A stretch of DNA of 64,000 nucleotides. Source: Adiantum capillus-veneris (taxonomy: Eukaryota > Streptophyta > Polypodiopsida > Polypodiales > Pteridaceae). The notes under the pieces were generated by a model, which was not told the origin of the DNA, did not search any database, and saw nothing but the letters and a program-made list of their open reading frames with translations. Below, in pieces: positions 1-8,790 of the stretch. The translations under genes and the position numbers were made by a program. The stretch lies in the NCBI GenBank assembly GCA_014529385.2, contig CM043971.1, positions 97,434,485 to 97,498,484 on the forward strand. Reading direction: 5' to 3'. The stretch's first letter is position 1. The number at the start of each line of letters is the position of its first letter.

Positions 1-59
1 GTGTGTGCCGTGTGTGTGCGTTGTTGGTGCGTATTTTGCGTGTGCATTAGTGTATGCAT

Positions 60-69
60 GTGTGTGTAC

Positions 70-112
<43 letters not shown>

Positions 113-160
113 GAGAGGGAGAGAGAGAGAGAGACTTTTTCCTATTGGTTGCCGACACAG

Positions 161-208
<48 letters not shown>

Positions 209-279
209 AACGAGAGTGAGAGATGGAGAGAGGTGTGAGGGTGAGAGAGAGAGATGGTGAGAGTGTGTGTGTGGCATGT

Positions 280-339
<60 letters not shown>

Positions 340-390
340 TATGATGCGTGGCGATAATGGATGAGAGAGAGAGAGAGAGGGTAGCGACAC

Positions 391-456
<66 letters not shown>

Positions 457-505
457 TTGGCCACTTGGATAATGGAGGAGAGAGAGGGGGAGATAAGCCA
501 CGCAA

Positions 506-545
<40 letters not shown>
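60..545. repeat. Microsatellite cluster: (TG)n followed by five (GA)n tracts
   Basis: A (TG)n run at about 73-109 is followed by (GA)n runs at about 164-205, 283-337, 394-454 and 511-542, with shorter ones between. The spacers carry related words such as GCGACACAG and GCCGACACAG next to the GA tracts, so the array probably grew by duplication of GA-plus-spacer units. The long Ser-Leu or Arg-Glu open frames here are only readings of the dinucleotide repeats. Confidence 0.95.
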
Positions 546-2054
546 GGTGCCAAGCTTGGCGGCCCCCTCTGTGAGCGCACGAGCAAGGAAGGGGGGTGGT
601 GGCGGTCTGCAACAGGAAAACATATATTTTTTTTGACTCGTATAATGCTCCCCCAATTGGGGTTTGTTCCCATGACCGCGGCTTCGAAAGCCGGCCGTAA
701 GCAATATGCAAGACGTTGACAATGTACAACTTAATGACATAGTTGTGAGGAGCAGCCATGCTTGTCAAATGTTCTATCCTTACAAAAGCACAAAAGGATC
801 TCAATGAAGTTTTGCCAAGGATGCACCAACACGTTTATGTTCAACAAGCGAGTCTAAGACCATGTTTCCCAATTTACTACCTCTCTTAAGATGTAATTGC
901 CTACACTTACAACTAGAGCTTAAGTGGCAATATGTAAGACATTGACATGGGTAAAAAATTCATGGCGAGACTTGTGGCGAAGGATTGTTAAAAAATATGT
1001 CATGATTTCCAATCCTTTTCCCTAGTATATGTTTGCAAAATGCAGATCAATACACCAAAGACATGAAAAATTTCTATTTCAGAAGTTGTTCAAAACATGT
1101 ACTTGAAAATGATTTGGTTTTTCCTAAACAGTAGCTACTAGAGGTCGAGAGGCCAAATTGTAGAATACCTTATTATAGCTAGAGCTAGGGGCAGGGTGGA
1201 CCTTTAATTGGGTCGTACCCAAATAGGTGACAACAATTTTGAAACTCCCTTTGATTAGGGGGAATCTTGAAAGATCTTCCCCTTTTCTGTTCATTTACAA
1301 AATAGAAAGTGTTGGGTACCTATCCTGCGAGGAGAACATCCAGAACGGTCTTGAAATATGGGGCTCCTTTCAATTGATCCTTGAGCAATTGTAATTAACA
1401 AACCAATTGCTATTCAGTCGTACCGGTTTATGCACAAGTTCTTAAAGTTCTTGAAGCTTAACCTAATTTCTCTGTAGCAACATCTTCATCACACAGTGCT
1501 ACAAACAAGACACCCTCCTATTGTAGTCCAAAACTCAGAAAAAAGACAATTCCTTGAAGACTCAAACTCGTCACACATTTAGCGCCTTGCTTGTCCTCTA
1601 GGCTCCCGAGTTTGTTTGCCAATTAAGCAAGTCATGGAGCCTCACTATTTGGAGCTTGATGTTTGCAAGTATAATAGCATGGTCAACTGTGAAGGCAATA
1701 TAACAATAGGGACAACTCTGAAGGCTTCAACTAGTGCACTATCAAGCCCCCTTCTCATCAGTGCAATACACTCCCGGGTCACATGTGCACTCTCCCTTCT
1801 GAGCAATGCATTACAACCTCCCCTTCTCATTAGTGCTTCTATCGTGGTTGACTACAACCCCCTTCTCTAGTTGCCTTAACGCAAGCAATGCTTATTTAAT
1901 TGATCAAGTATAAGGCTCATTGATTTGAGACTTATTCTTTCCCTTAAAATTTTAAAGTCTGTTTTTGTAGACACCGAAGTCCATGCATTAAGTTCCATAA
2001 ACCCTTGAAAACAGAGCATAGGTGAGCTTGTAAAAAACCCTAAAGGATAAACTC
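546..2054. other. Intergenic, no gene recognised
   Basis: AT-rich sequence without a recognisable coding domain. One 84-codon open frame at 1616-1870 on the plus strand contains a short imperfect repeat (CCCCTTCTCAT-like words at about 1748 and 1817) but matches no family I know. I see no RNA gene or promoter that can be supported. Confidence 0.6.
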
Positions 2055-2070
2055 GAAGGTGAGGAAACTT
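2055..2070. repeat. Target-site duplication of LINE-1, left copy
   Basis: The 16-mer GAAGGTGAGGAAACTT here is repeated exactly at 2595-2610. The two copies bracket a segment with a poly(T) at its left edge, as expected for target-primed insertion of a minus-strand LINE. Confidence 0.92.
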
Positions 2071-2594
2071 TTTTTTTTTTTTTTTTGCAAAACTCGCAAT
2101 TGTGAGTTGATAGTATTAAGAACATCAACAATATACAACAATCTCTAGCTCATATCGAGCCTCGAGGGTCACAGGATTGCACGTTATCTGCTTGGCAAAA
2201 AAACCACTACCACTCCTAGGCTTTCCATATTACAAGATGTTATATATCGTTCTAGACCAATCCTCTGAGGCTTGTTTGCTTCCGATCATGTGAATTGTCA
2301 CTCTGGTCTCTTGTATGATTTCACAAAAGCTTGCCACAATCATATCCCCCTCAAACATGCGGCAGTTCCTTGCTTGCCAAATATGGTGCAAGAAGTAGTA
2401 CCTGATTATTTGAGTGCAGACCTGAAGAGCGAGACTTTCCCAACCTGTTACTACCAAAAAACAGATCAATCTTGAAGAACTTAAGTTGCCATGTCCTTTG
2501 AATCCACTTGCATAATTTCCCAGCCATGCCCCTGATTGTCCGGCATCCCATGAAAAGGTGGGCTAGGTCTTCACTAGCCATTCTGCACCCTGAA
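2071..2594 (-). mobile_element. LINE-1: 5'-truncated L1-like non-LTR retrotransposon insertion
   Basis: The insertion is bracketed by the perfect 16-bp repeats at 2055-2070 and 2595-2610. Read on the minus strand it starts inside the C-terminal coding part of ORF2 and ends in a short 3' UTR and a poly(A) tail, seen as T at 2071-2086 on the plus strand. Only about 520 bp remain, a normal 5' truncation for a LINE. The 3'-terminal words next to the tail (CAATTGTGAG, ATAGTATTAAGAACATC on the plus strand) recur near 41811-41855 and, in part, at 42029, so this family has other copies in the window. Confidence 0.88.
2230..2590 (-). pseudogene. C-terminal ORF2 fragment of a plant LINE (zf-RVT region)
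   Basis: Two overlapping minus-strand frames (2351-2581 and 2230-2469) together read as the zinc-binding tail that follows reverse transcriptase in plant L1-like ORF2. Visible pieces are E-D-L-A-H-L-F-M-G-C, then spaced Trp residues, then H-H-I-W-Q-A-R-N and R-M-F-E-G. In the family this region has the pattern H-L-F-x2-C ... W-x2-R-N-x3-F. A frame change near 2460 joins the halves, and the RT and endonuclease domains are absent, so it is a dead fragment. It is the only coding content of LINE-1. Confidence 0.75.
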
Positions 2595-2610
2595 GAAGGT
2601 GAGGAAACTT
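2595..2610. repeat. Target-site duplication of LINE-1, right copy
   Basis: Exact second copy of the 16-mer at 2055-2070, marking the 5' truncation point of LINE-1. Confidence 0.92.
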
Positions 2611-3621
2611 ACAAAATGTAAAGAACTTGTGTAGAAATATTTAAATATAGGTAATTTACCCCTAAAATTGATCATATGTAAGGTATCAAAGTAACATTTA
2701 TTTTTTCTACTGTTGTTTGACATCTTTCGATTATGAATTTTTTTATCATTCAATTTTTTGGATTGCCTAGAGCTTGAGAATAGTATGCATTACTTCTTGG
2801 TGACAATATTAAAAGACTTTTAAGGTTATTAATAAAATCAAGTGAGAGGCTTTTGGCCATGCGATTTGGGTAGAGGGCAATGACCTAGATCATGGTAGGC
2901 GACCATCTCCATGCTCAAGAAATGGAACTAGTTTACCTTGATTGCTTCACTATGTATATAGTAAGAAGTGAAAAAGTGATAGTGGTGTGGATTTTACCGC
3001 ATGGCATAGCTTTTGTGGAAAGCTCCAGAACATCTCTCCTCAAAGATTTCGCCAAAAGCTCTATGATCTCGCATCACAAATGAGATTTTGCATTAAAAGA
3101 TGTATGGATGTAAAAATTTTCACATTATAATAAAAACGGAGCAAGATGCATTTTGTTCATTTACGATGCTTGTGCCAAAAAAAAAAAACATATGTATGTA
3201 TGGTGTGGAGCTGGCACTGTTCTCCACATTTATAAAGATACCGTAAGGAATGTGCCCTTCCCCCGCCACTTGTATCCCCTCCAGTGTTGAAGGGGGACTT
3301 ATGCTTCTCCTTCGGTGCTGGAGGGACTTTTTATTGTAAAAATATTATAATTGTACAAGGAAGAACTCATTACCGATGTTTTATAAAGACATGTATCATT
3401 CCACATTGCCATGTCTTGGTGTATTGTCCGTGTGTCCCTTTGTTGGGCATAACAAGTCCTTGTCACCTTCATCTGAAATCTTTTCAATAAAAATGATATA
3501 ACTTCATTGCTTTATTGTATACATGATGTAATCTAGAACTTTTGAGATCACATAGAGGAAATCAAAACACAAAACATAAGTGTACCTTTGCTATTGGTCG
3601 TTTGCATGAAGCACAATGTTG
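2611..3621. other. Intergenic, no gene recognised
   Basis: AT-rich DNA with two short plus-strand open frames (2892-3083 and 3284-3490, 63 and 68 codons) that resemble nothing I know. A poly(A) run lies at about 3178-3188. I see no gene here. Confidence 0.55.
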
Positions 3622-3626
3622 GATGG
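3622..3626. repeat. Target-site duplication of gypsy-1, left copy (GATGG)
   Basis: GATGG immediately precedes the left LTR and recurs immediately after the right LTR at 17226-17230. Five bases is the usual duplication for Ty3/gypsy integrases. Confidence 0.88.
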
Positions 3627-4221
3627 TGTGCGCTCCTTGCCGCACTGTCGAAGCAAGGGACTTGCCGATACACCGTGTGCGAGCCACAAATGGCTCCAAG
3701 CACACAACAAGCCTAAACTAGCAAGCTCAAGAGAGCAAAGGGTGTGTCATTCACCGCTCTACGCTCGCCTTCGTGGTGGATTCCTCGCCGCGATGAAGAA
3801 GAAGCTGCAGTCGTACTGCGCTCAACCGCTTCGCCGCCGTCGTGCCTTCGTAATGCTAGATCGCACACACACTCTCCCTCTCTCTCTCTCTCACATACAC
3901 ACACACACACACAAGGAGGTGAAGAAGAAGAAGACGAAGATGGAGATGGAGATGGAGCAAGAGCACTCTTCTATTGCACAAATGAGAGAATGAATGAATT
4001 TTAGGTTTAGTTGGCTTTTATATGAGCTCACCCCATTCACACTTGGGCGTCCATGCTTATCCAACTAATCCCTTGAATATCCCAGTTAGAGTGCGCCTCT
4101 CATCGGCGATCACTCTTACCCTTTTCCTATTGGTCCGACAAACCTGGTACCTGACTCTACCAAATACATAATACACGTCCGTCGTAGGTGATGGGGTGTC
4201 CGTGAGCCGTGAGGGTTAACA
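3627..4221 (-). repeat. 3' LTR of gypsy-1
   Basis: 595 bp matching the LTR at 16611-17225 along its whole length, from TGTGCGCT to GGTTAACA on the plus strand. It contains a (TC)n/(CA)n stretch at about 3880-3914, shorter than in the other LTR. A TATA-like CATATAAAAG lies on the minus strand at 4015-4024. The open frames seen across it are shared by both LTRs and are not genes. Confidence 0.95.
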
Positions 4222-4233
4222 TGCCCCCCTTCC
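4222..4233 (-). promoter_or_regulatory. Polypurine tract of gypsy-1
   Basis: On the minus strand GGAAGGGGGGCA sits directly before the first TG of the 3' LTR, the expected place for the plus-strand primer of reverse transcription. The 10-mer CCCCCCTTCC (plus strand) occurs twice more inside the element, at 6247-6256 and 6559-6568. Confidence 0.8.
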
Positions 4234-5315
4234 TGATGTAGATTCCGTCCTCGGAAGCTATTGAGTTGAAGCTCGTTCATCGAGGTGGAAGAGCATTTGA
4301 GATGAATGTCCTTAGCCTCCTTCAGTCACTGCAAAATCAAACAACATTGGCACAATAATTGCATTCTCATAAGTGATTAAAAAGCATATGCAGTTTTAGG
4401 TAGACAAATTGATTGGTAAAAGAATTTCAAACAATTTGTCAGCAATGAACATTAAATTGCAATGTAATCAAATGCATAAACATATGTAAAGGTAAAAAAT
4501 TAAATAAGTCTGGGGTCGCTAATTTGACGGTCAAAAGGCACTAGAGATCGAATATTAATACCATGGGTAAGCTTCTTAATTTTCTGTGGTCAATTAAGTT
4601 GTTTAATCGCGAGAGCCAAGTATTCATGTTTGAGGGCTGACTAGAGGCTATATCTAGAAGACCTTGTAGTTAAGCTACCATAAAAGGAATTTCTCATGAA
4701 ATCATCGCCTGACTGATTACTTTTTCTTTGACCCCCCAAATTCTTTTCACAGTGATTCAATTTTGATGTATGTGCTTATTTTGTATGCCTTGGGTTTTTT
4801 GCTTTTCAAGTAAAAGCGCCCATACTGGGAACCTCTAGGGCTCTAGTACCATAGGCAATACATGTGAGTGAAGTACCAAATCAAGCTAAGATTTCTCTTC
4901 CAGCTTAAGATTTTACAGTGTGGCACTTTGATTTTTTGTTTGTTCATTTTCAACATTTTAATTTTGTAACTTTGGGGGGTCATATAACATTGATACACCT
5001 CCCCAGGCTCATCACACTAGTAAACTCCCTTTATAATACTTAAGCTAAAGGTCAATAGGGTCAAGCCCACTAGAAAGCCCTAGTACATTTCACACAATGC
5101 TGCCTAAATCGGATTAAGAACCTAAGTAACCATTGATTATTAGGAAGGCATTCCCCATGGTATTAAGAGAAGATCTCTAACACCTAACTTGGTCAAACTA
5201 GCTTAGTCGGACTGCTTGATTTTTAAACCTAGACAAGTGATTATGACAAAAAATTACATTGAATTAAATGTTTGATACTAAGCAAATGTGGTGAATATTA
5301 GGCTACCAATCACAA
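4234..5315 (-). other. Non-coding 3' interior of gypsy-1
   Basis: About 1.1 kb between the 3' LTR and the nearest open frame. It is AT-rich, has no long open frame on either strand and no recognisable domain. Several gypsy lineages carry an untranslated stretch here. Confidence 0.6.
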
Positions 5316-5582
5316 TTAAAGCAGACAATCATAGATGCAAAAAAGATAAGGGGCAATGCTAATGGACAAGAAACACCTGTTTGTGTCGATGGTCGCGCTT
5401 GATTTGAAAAGTGAGTGGAGATAAAGATTCCATGAAGGTCCAAATCCTATCAATAGCAACACGCTCCTGTACACACTAGGAAACAAAAGGAATACCTCCA
5501 GGAGGCACATTAGTGGGAAAAGGTACCAACACTTATTGAACACAACAAAAAACATAAGGAACCCTAACCTAATTATTTGCAC
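5316..5582 (-). CDS. Small hydrophobic ORF in the 3' region of gypsy-1 (uncertain)
   Basis: An 88-codon minus-strand open frame just downstream of the acidic ORF at 5596-6054, in a different frame. Its first half is rich in Leu, Phe, Val and Ile (for example G-F-L-M-F-F-V-V-F and S-V-L-L-L-I-G-F), which could form one or two membrane segments. It lies where some Athila-type elements keep an envelope-like gene, but I see no signal peptide, furin-type site or fusion motif. AT-rich DNA often gives hydrophobic frames by chance, so this may not be a gene. Confidence 0.2.
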   Translation of the reverse strand: MQIIRLGFLMFFVVFNKCWYLFPLMCLLEVFLLFPSVYRSVLLLIGFGPSWNLYLHSLFKSSATIDTNRCFLSISIAPYLFCIYDCLL

Positions 5583-5595
5583 TCCCCCTAGAGAG

Positions 5596-6054
5596 TCAAG
5601 GGAATAGGATATTGTAGAGGTTGGGGGGAAACCCTAAGGCTAAACCCCTATCCTCGTCGTCGAGATAAACAAAGTCATCATCCATGAGACCATATGTGCC
5701 ATCCGTGTAGTCCTGTAAATTTTCTTCTTCATCATAGGTGCCCATGTTTACTAAGAAGGTCACTAGATGCCTATAGTCATCTTGGTCAAAAGGGTAGGCT
5801 TGTGCAATGGGAGAAACGCTCTCTACTAAGTATGGATCAAACGTGGTCAAGAGACGTATCAACCATTCTAACTCCTCAAAATTCCTCTCACATGCTAGCG
5901 TACCTATCAAATCCCATTCACATGCAAACACTGGAAGGACCATGTGAAATATTTGTGAAAAGTAACGAGGGTACCTCTCACCCAAGGCAGGAGTGGATGA
6001 CTCTAGCGTACTAGCCATATCTGTACACTCAAATAGATGATGGTTAGAGTGCAA
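5596..6054 (-). CDS. Acidic ORF of unknown function between IN region and 3' LTR of gypsy-1
   Basis: A 152-codon open frame. A second Met at residue 13 (M-A-S-T-L-E-S) is an equally good start. The protein is acidic near its end (Y-D-E-E-E-N; D-D-D-F-V-Y-L-D-D-E-D-R) and has aromatic and Leu-rich helices in the middle (E-E-L-E-W-L-I-R-L-L). I see no membrane span, zinc finger or known catalytic motif. It lies about 210 bp below the W-x-P-[KR] frame and on the same strand as gag-pol. It could be an extra 3' gene of the element, read from a spliced or subgenomic RNA as in Athila-type elements, or the decayed end of the upstream frame. I do not recognise a family. Confidence 0.45.
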   Translation of the reverse strand: MHSNHHLFECTDMASTLESSTPALGERYPRYFSQIFHMVLPVFACEWDLIGTLACERNFEELEWLIRLLTTFDPYLVESVSPIAQAYPFDQDDYRHLVTFLVNMGTYDEEENLQDYTDGTYGLMDDDFVYLDDEDRGLALGFPPNLYNILFP

Positions 6055-6265
6055 ATATTACAAGGGTTGTGTTCTTGTGCATAATTTGTTTTTATGATTT
6101 TGTGTTATGGCTCTTGCTCTTTTACTTTTTTATGTTTTTTTTGTGAGTATAAGGCTTTATATATACATTCCCTAAGATTTGAGATTAAGAGGTCAGGGAG
6201 AAAGGTGGAGAGGGAAGCAAGTGAATAATGGATGTCCACAAACACTCCCCCCTTCCTTGGGTAGA

Positions 6266-7174
6266 TCATACCATTTGAAATGATGTCGTCACCCTTTGAA
6301 ACCAATTGTTCCAGTTGGTAATAGGTGAGGATTTTTGCCAGTAGTTTTCTATTACCCTAGGTGCCTCGTCAAGTTGCAAGGGTGGTAAGGTACTCTCCCA
6401 GGATCGAACTTGAAGTGGTTCATCAGGTGATTCTTGAACACTGGGAGGTGTGGATTCTTTTGTAGCTTCATGGAGGTCCACTACTATAGATGGAGGCTGT
6501 GTAGAAGCTTTTACCTCTATGGATGAATTACATGAGGAGCTAGAAGCTTCAGGGAACTCCCCCCTTCCTGAGCTAGGTGGAATAAATTGGTTTTGCCTTG
6601 GAGCCCAAACTAGCTCTGGACTAGGTGTGTAGCATTCTGTAATCTTTCCCTTCCCACAGTCTACCATTGGCTTTAGCGTTACACTGTTTGACTCATATGG
6701 GTTTGTTGTCGATAGGGAAGGACACATTTTACGTTTAGGTACCCAAATTTGCTCATTTCCATCATAGTAGCCTTGGGCTTCTAATAGTCGTTTTGGAATC
6801 CATCGTGATTTGGTCTTGAATCTCCTAGGGCGCGCTCTTGGTTCTCCAGGAAATTTTTTTCTTGAAATGGATGGGAGGGTTGAGGTAGGTGGAAGTAAGG
6901 CCTTGGGGACCCATTGATATGTACTCTTAGGTCGTGCAGGTTGAGTACTTGCAATATTACTGCTTGTTGCAACTACAAGTGTTGAAGATCTAGGTTCATG
7001 GGTAGCCGGCAAAGACGAGTTAACCACCTTGGCTTGTGAATGTTGGCTATCCTTCAACTTTGCTAGAGTTTGCAACGTAGGTGACTTTGCTTGAATGATA
7101 GGGGTAAGAGTCGGTGGTCGCGTCGTGACACTACCAGTATCCCAATCAATAGTGCATTTGGTTGCCAACATCAA
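6266..7174 (-). pseudogene. Post-integrase region: end of second protease-like domain plus W-x-P-[KR] repeats
   Basis: A 302-codon minus-strand frame without a start of its own; the first codon is TTG followed by ATG. It begins mid-domain with the word C-T-I-D-W-D-T-G, which completes the second retropepsin-like domain coded in another frame just upstream (see 7231-8445). Then comes a Pro/Ser/Thr-rich linker. Four spaced motifs follow: Q-W-V-P-K, R-W-I-P-K-R-L-L, I-W-V-P-K-R-K and V-W-A-P-R. The rest is low-complexity Ser/Pro/Glu sequence. The frame change needed at about 7172 and the stop at 7231-7233 suggest this was once one polyprotein with integrase. The role of the repeats is unknown to me. 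Confidence 0.55.
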
Positions 7175-7230
7175 GTGCGTCCCAAGTTTACGTTGCCTTC
7201 CATAGCTCCTGCGGACATGACTAGAAACCT

Positions 7231-8445
7231 CTACACTATGCTTCCATTGTCATAGACAATAGGGGTCTGAAGGACTCCAAGAATAGTAGTTTTCTTTTTA
7301 TTAATGCCCTTGACTTGCATCGTACTCGGGGATAGGGTCGGTTTCCCTAATTGACACCAAACTCCATAGGATAACAAATTGTGTTTAGCTCCCGTATCTA
7401 ATAAGGCATTGTATAGTACTTTCCCATAGGGGCTATTTAGCTCAATTGGGTATCGTAGGGGTGGCTCAGATTCTAATGAGTCGTCATCTGTGTCCTCGAA
7501 AAATGCTTGCGTGATTCCCAGATTAGCCTCTCGTTGGCATCTAAGATGTTGTTGTTGTTCTCGAGCCTTAACTCTTGCTTGGATTTTTTTAAGCTCTGCT
7601 TGTTCCTTGGCAGCCTTCTTTTGATGGATGGCTTGCAACTCTTCCTGGCTTAGAGGATCATAATATCTTTTGAATTTACTCCCATTAGGGAATCCAATGG
7701 TTTCAACTCCATCTAGAGTCTCCACACGAATGGTACCTTGCGGGGTAATTTCACACACTCGATATGGTCCCTTACCAACGTATTTCAATTTCTTCTTTTC
7801 ATTACGTACCCCGTACATAAGAACTTTATCACCAACCTTGATGTCTTTATCCTTTAAATGGCTATCGAACCACTTCTTTCTCCTATCCTTCTCCACTAGA
7901 GCATTTCGCACAGCTAATTGCCTCTCTTCATCTAGCCTTTCCAGGATATATAATCGCTCAACTAAGGGGTTACCATCCCAACCTTCTTGAGAAGCTACTC
8001 GAAGACTAGGAATGACAAACTCCCATGGCATAACTGCTTCTTGGCCATACACCATTTTAAACGGTGTGCAATTAGTAGCAACTTTATACGCAGTATGATA
8101 AGCCCATAAAGCTGATGTAAGCTTTAGGTCCCAATCAGTGCGATTAGCCTCAACTGTCTTTGTCAAAATGGAGATGAGAGTTTTGTTGGTACTCTCAGCT
8201 TGGCCATTTGCTTGGGGATAATAGGGTGTAGACTTGTGGTGAGATATCATGAAGTTTGATGTGATTTCTTTTATTACTTCATTTATAAAATGAGTTCCAT
8301 TGTCACTCACAAGTTCAAAGGGGCATCCAAAACGTGTGATAATGTTCTCAAAGAGGAACTTAGCTGTTGTTTTTGCATCCGCCTTCCGTGTTGCTTTTGC
8401 TTCAGCCCATTTGGTTACATAGTCGGTAGCCACAATGATATATCA
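7231..8445 (-). pseudogene. Integrase catalytic core, GPY/F-like domain and start of a second aspartic protease-like domain
   Basis: This frame continues that of 8446-8790 after the in-frame TGA at 8443-8445. The catalytic core shows the second Asp in V-S-D-N-G-T-H-F and the Glu in N-G-Q-A-E-S-T-N; the first Asp lies upstream of the stop. Then come a basic GPY/F-like module (K-Y-V-G-K-G-P-Y-R-V), a charged Lys/Gln helix, and at the C-terminus a retropepsin-like start with L-L-D-T-G-A-K-H-N-L-L-S (DTGA codons at 7387-7398). The frame stops at TAG 7231-7233. Reading on past that stop gives V-N-L-G-R-T near 7174-7194, the usual second half of the protease fold. Integrase inserts the cDNA; the extra protease domain is unexpected in this position. 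Confidence 0.8.
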
Positions 8446-8790
8446 TGACTGCATGTTACGTGCAGCCGGACTAATCGGTCCTACAAAGTCTAAGCCCCAC
8501 TTTTCAAATGGTTGGGTTACCTTGATGGGATGTAGAGGCATCCTATCACTTCTTTGTGGCTTCTTGAAGCATTGGCATTCATCACATCCCTTTGCAAAAA
8601 GTGATGCATCCTTAAACAGAGTGGGCCACCAATAGCCTGACTGTAAGATCTTTCGGGCAGTCAACTTTCCTGAAAAGTGACCACCAGCTACGCCCATGTG
8701 TGCCTCTTGTAGAATATATAAATACTCATCCTCGCGGGCACAACATCTAAGAATATCATCTTGTCCTCTCTTATAGAGAGTTCCAGCCTA
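8446..8790 (-). pseudogene. Integrase N-terminal zinc domain and first catalytic Asp (gypsy-1 pol)
   Basis: In frame with RT/RNase H, from which it is separated by a TAG at 8788-8790, and with the integrase core below, from which it is cut by a TGA at 8443-8445. It carries the HHCC zinc module (E-A-H-M-G-V-A-G-G-H ... C-D-E-C) and then G-L-D-F-V-G-P with the first catalytic Asp. These two nonsense codons are the only breaks in about 3.1 kb of RT-RH-IN coding. Confidence 0.8.

Noticed and set aside
47-804. Long open frames rich in Ser-Leu, Arg-Glu or Cys-Val
   Set aside because: They are translations of (GA)n and (TG)n microsatellites on either strand; no domain and no unique sequence.
3616-4004. 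Possible small protein genes at 3616-3993 and 16612-17010 with the shared words A-D-T-P-C and S-H-K-W-L
   Set aside because: Both lie inside the two LTRs of gypsy-1, so their similarity reflects LTR identity. They end in microsatellite sequence.
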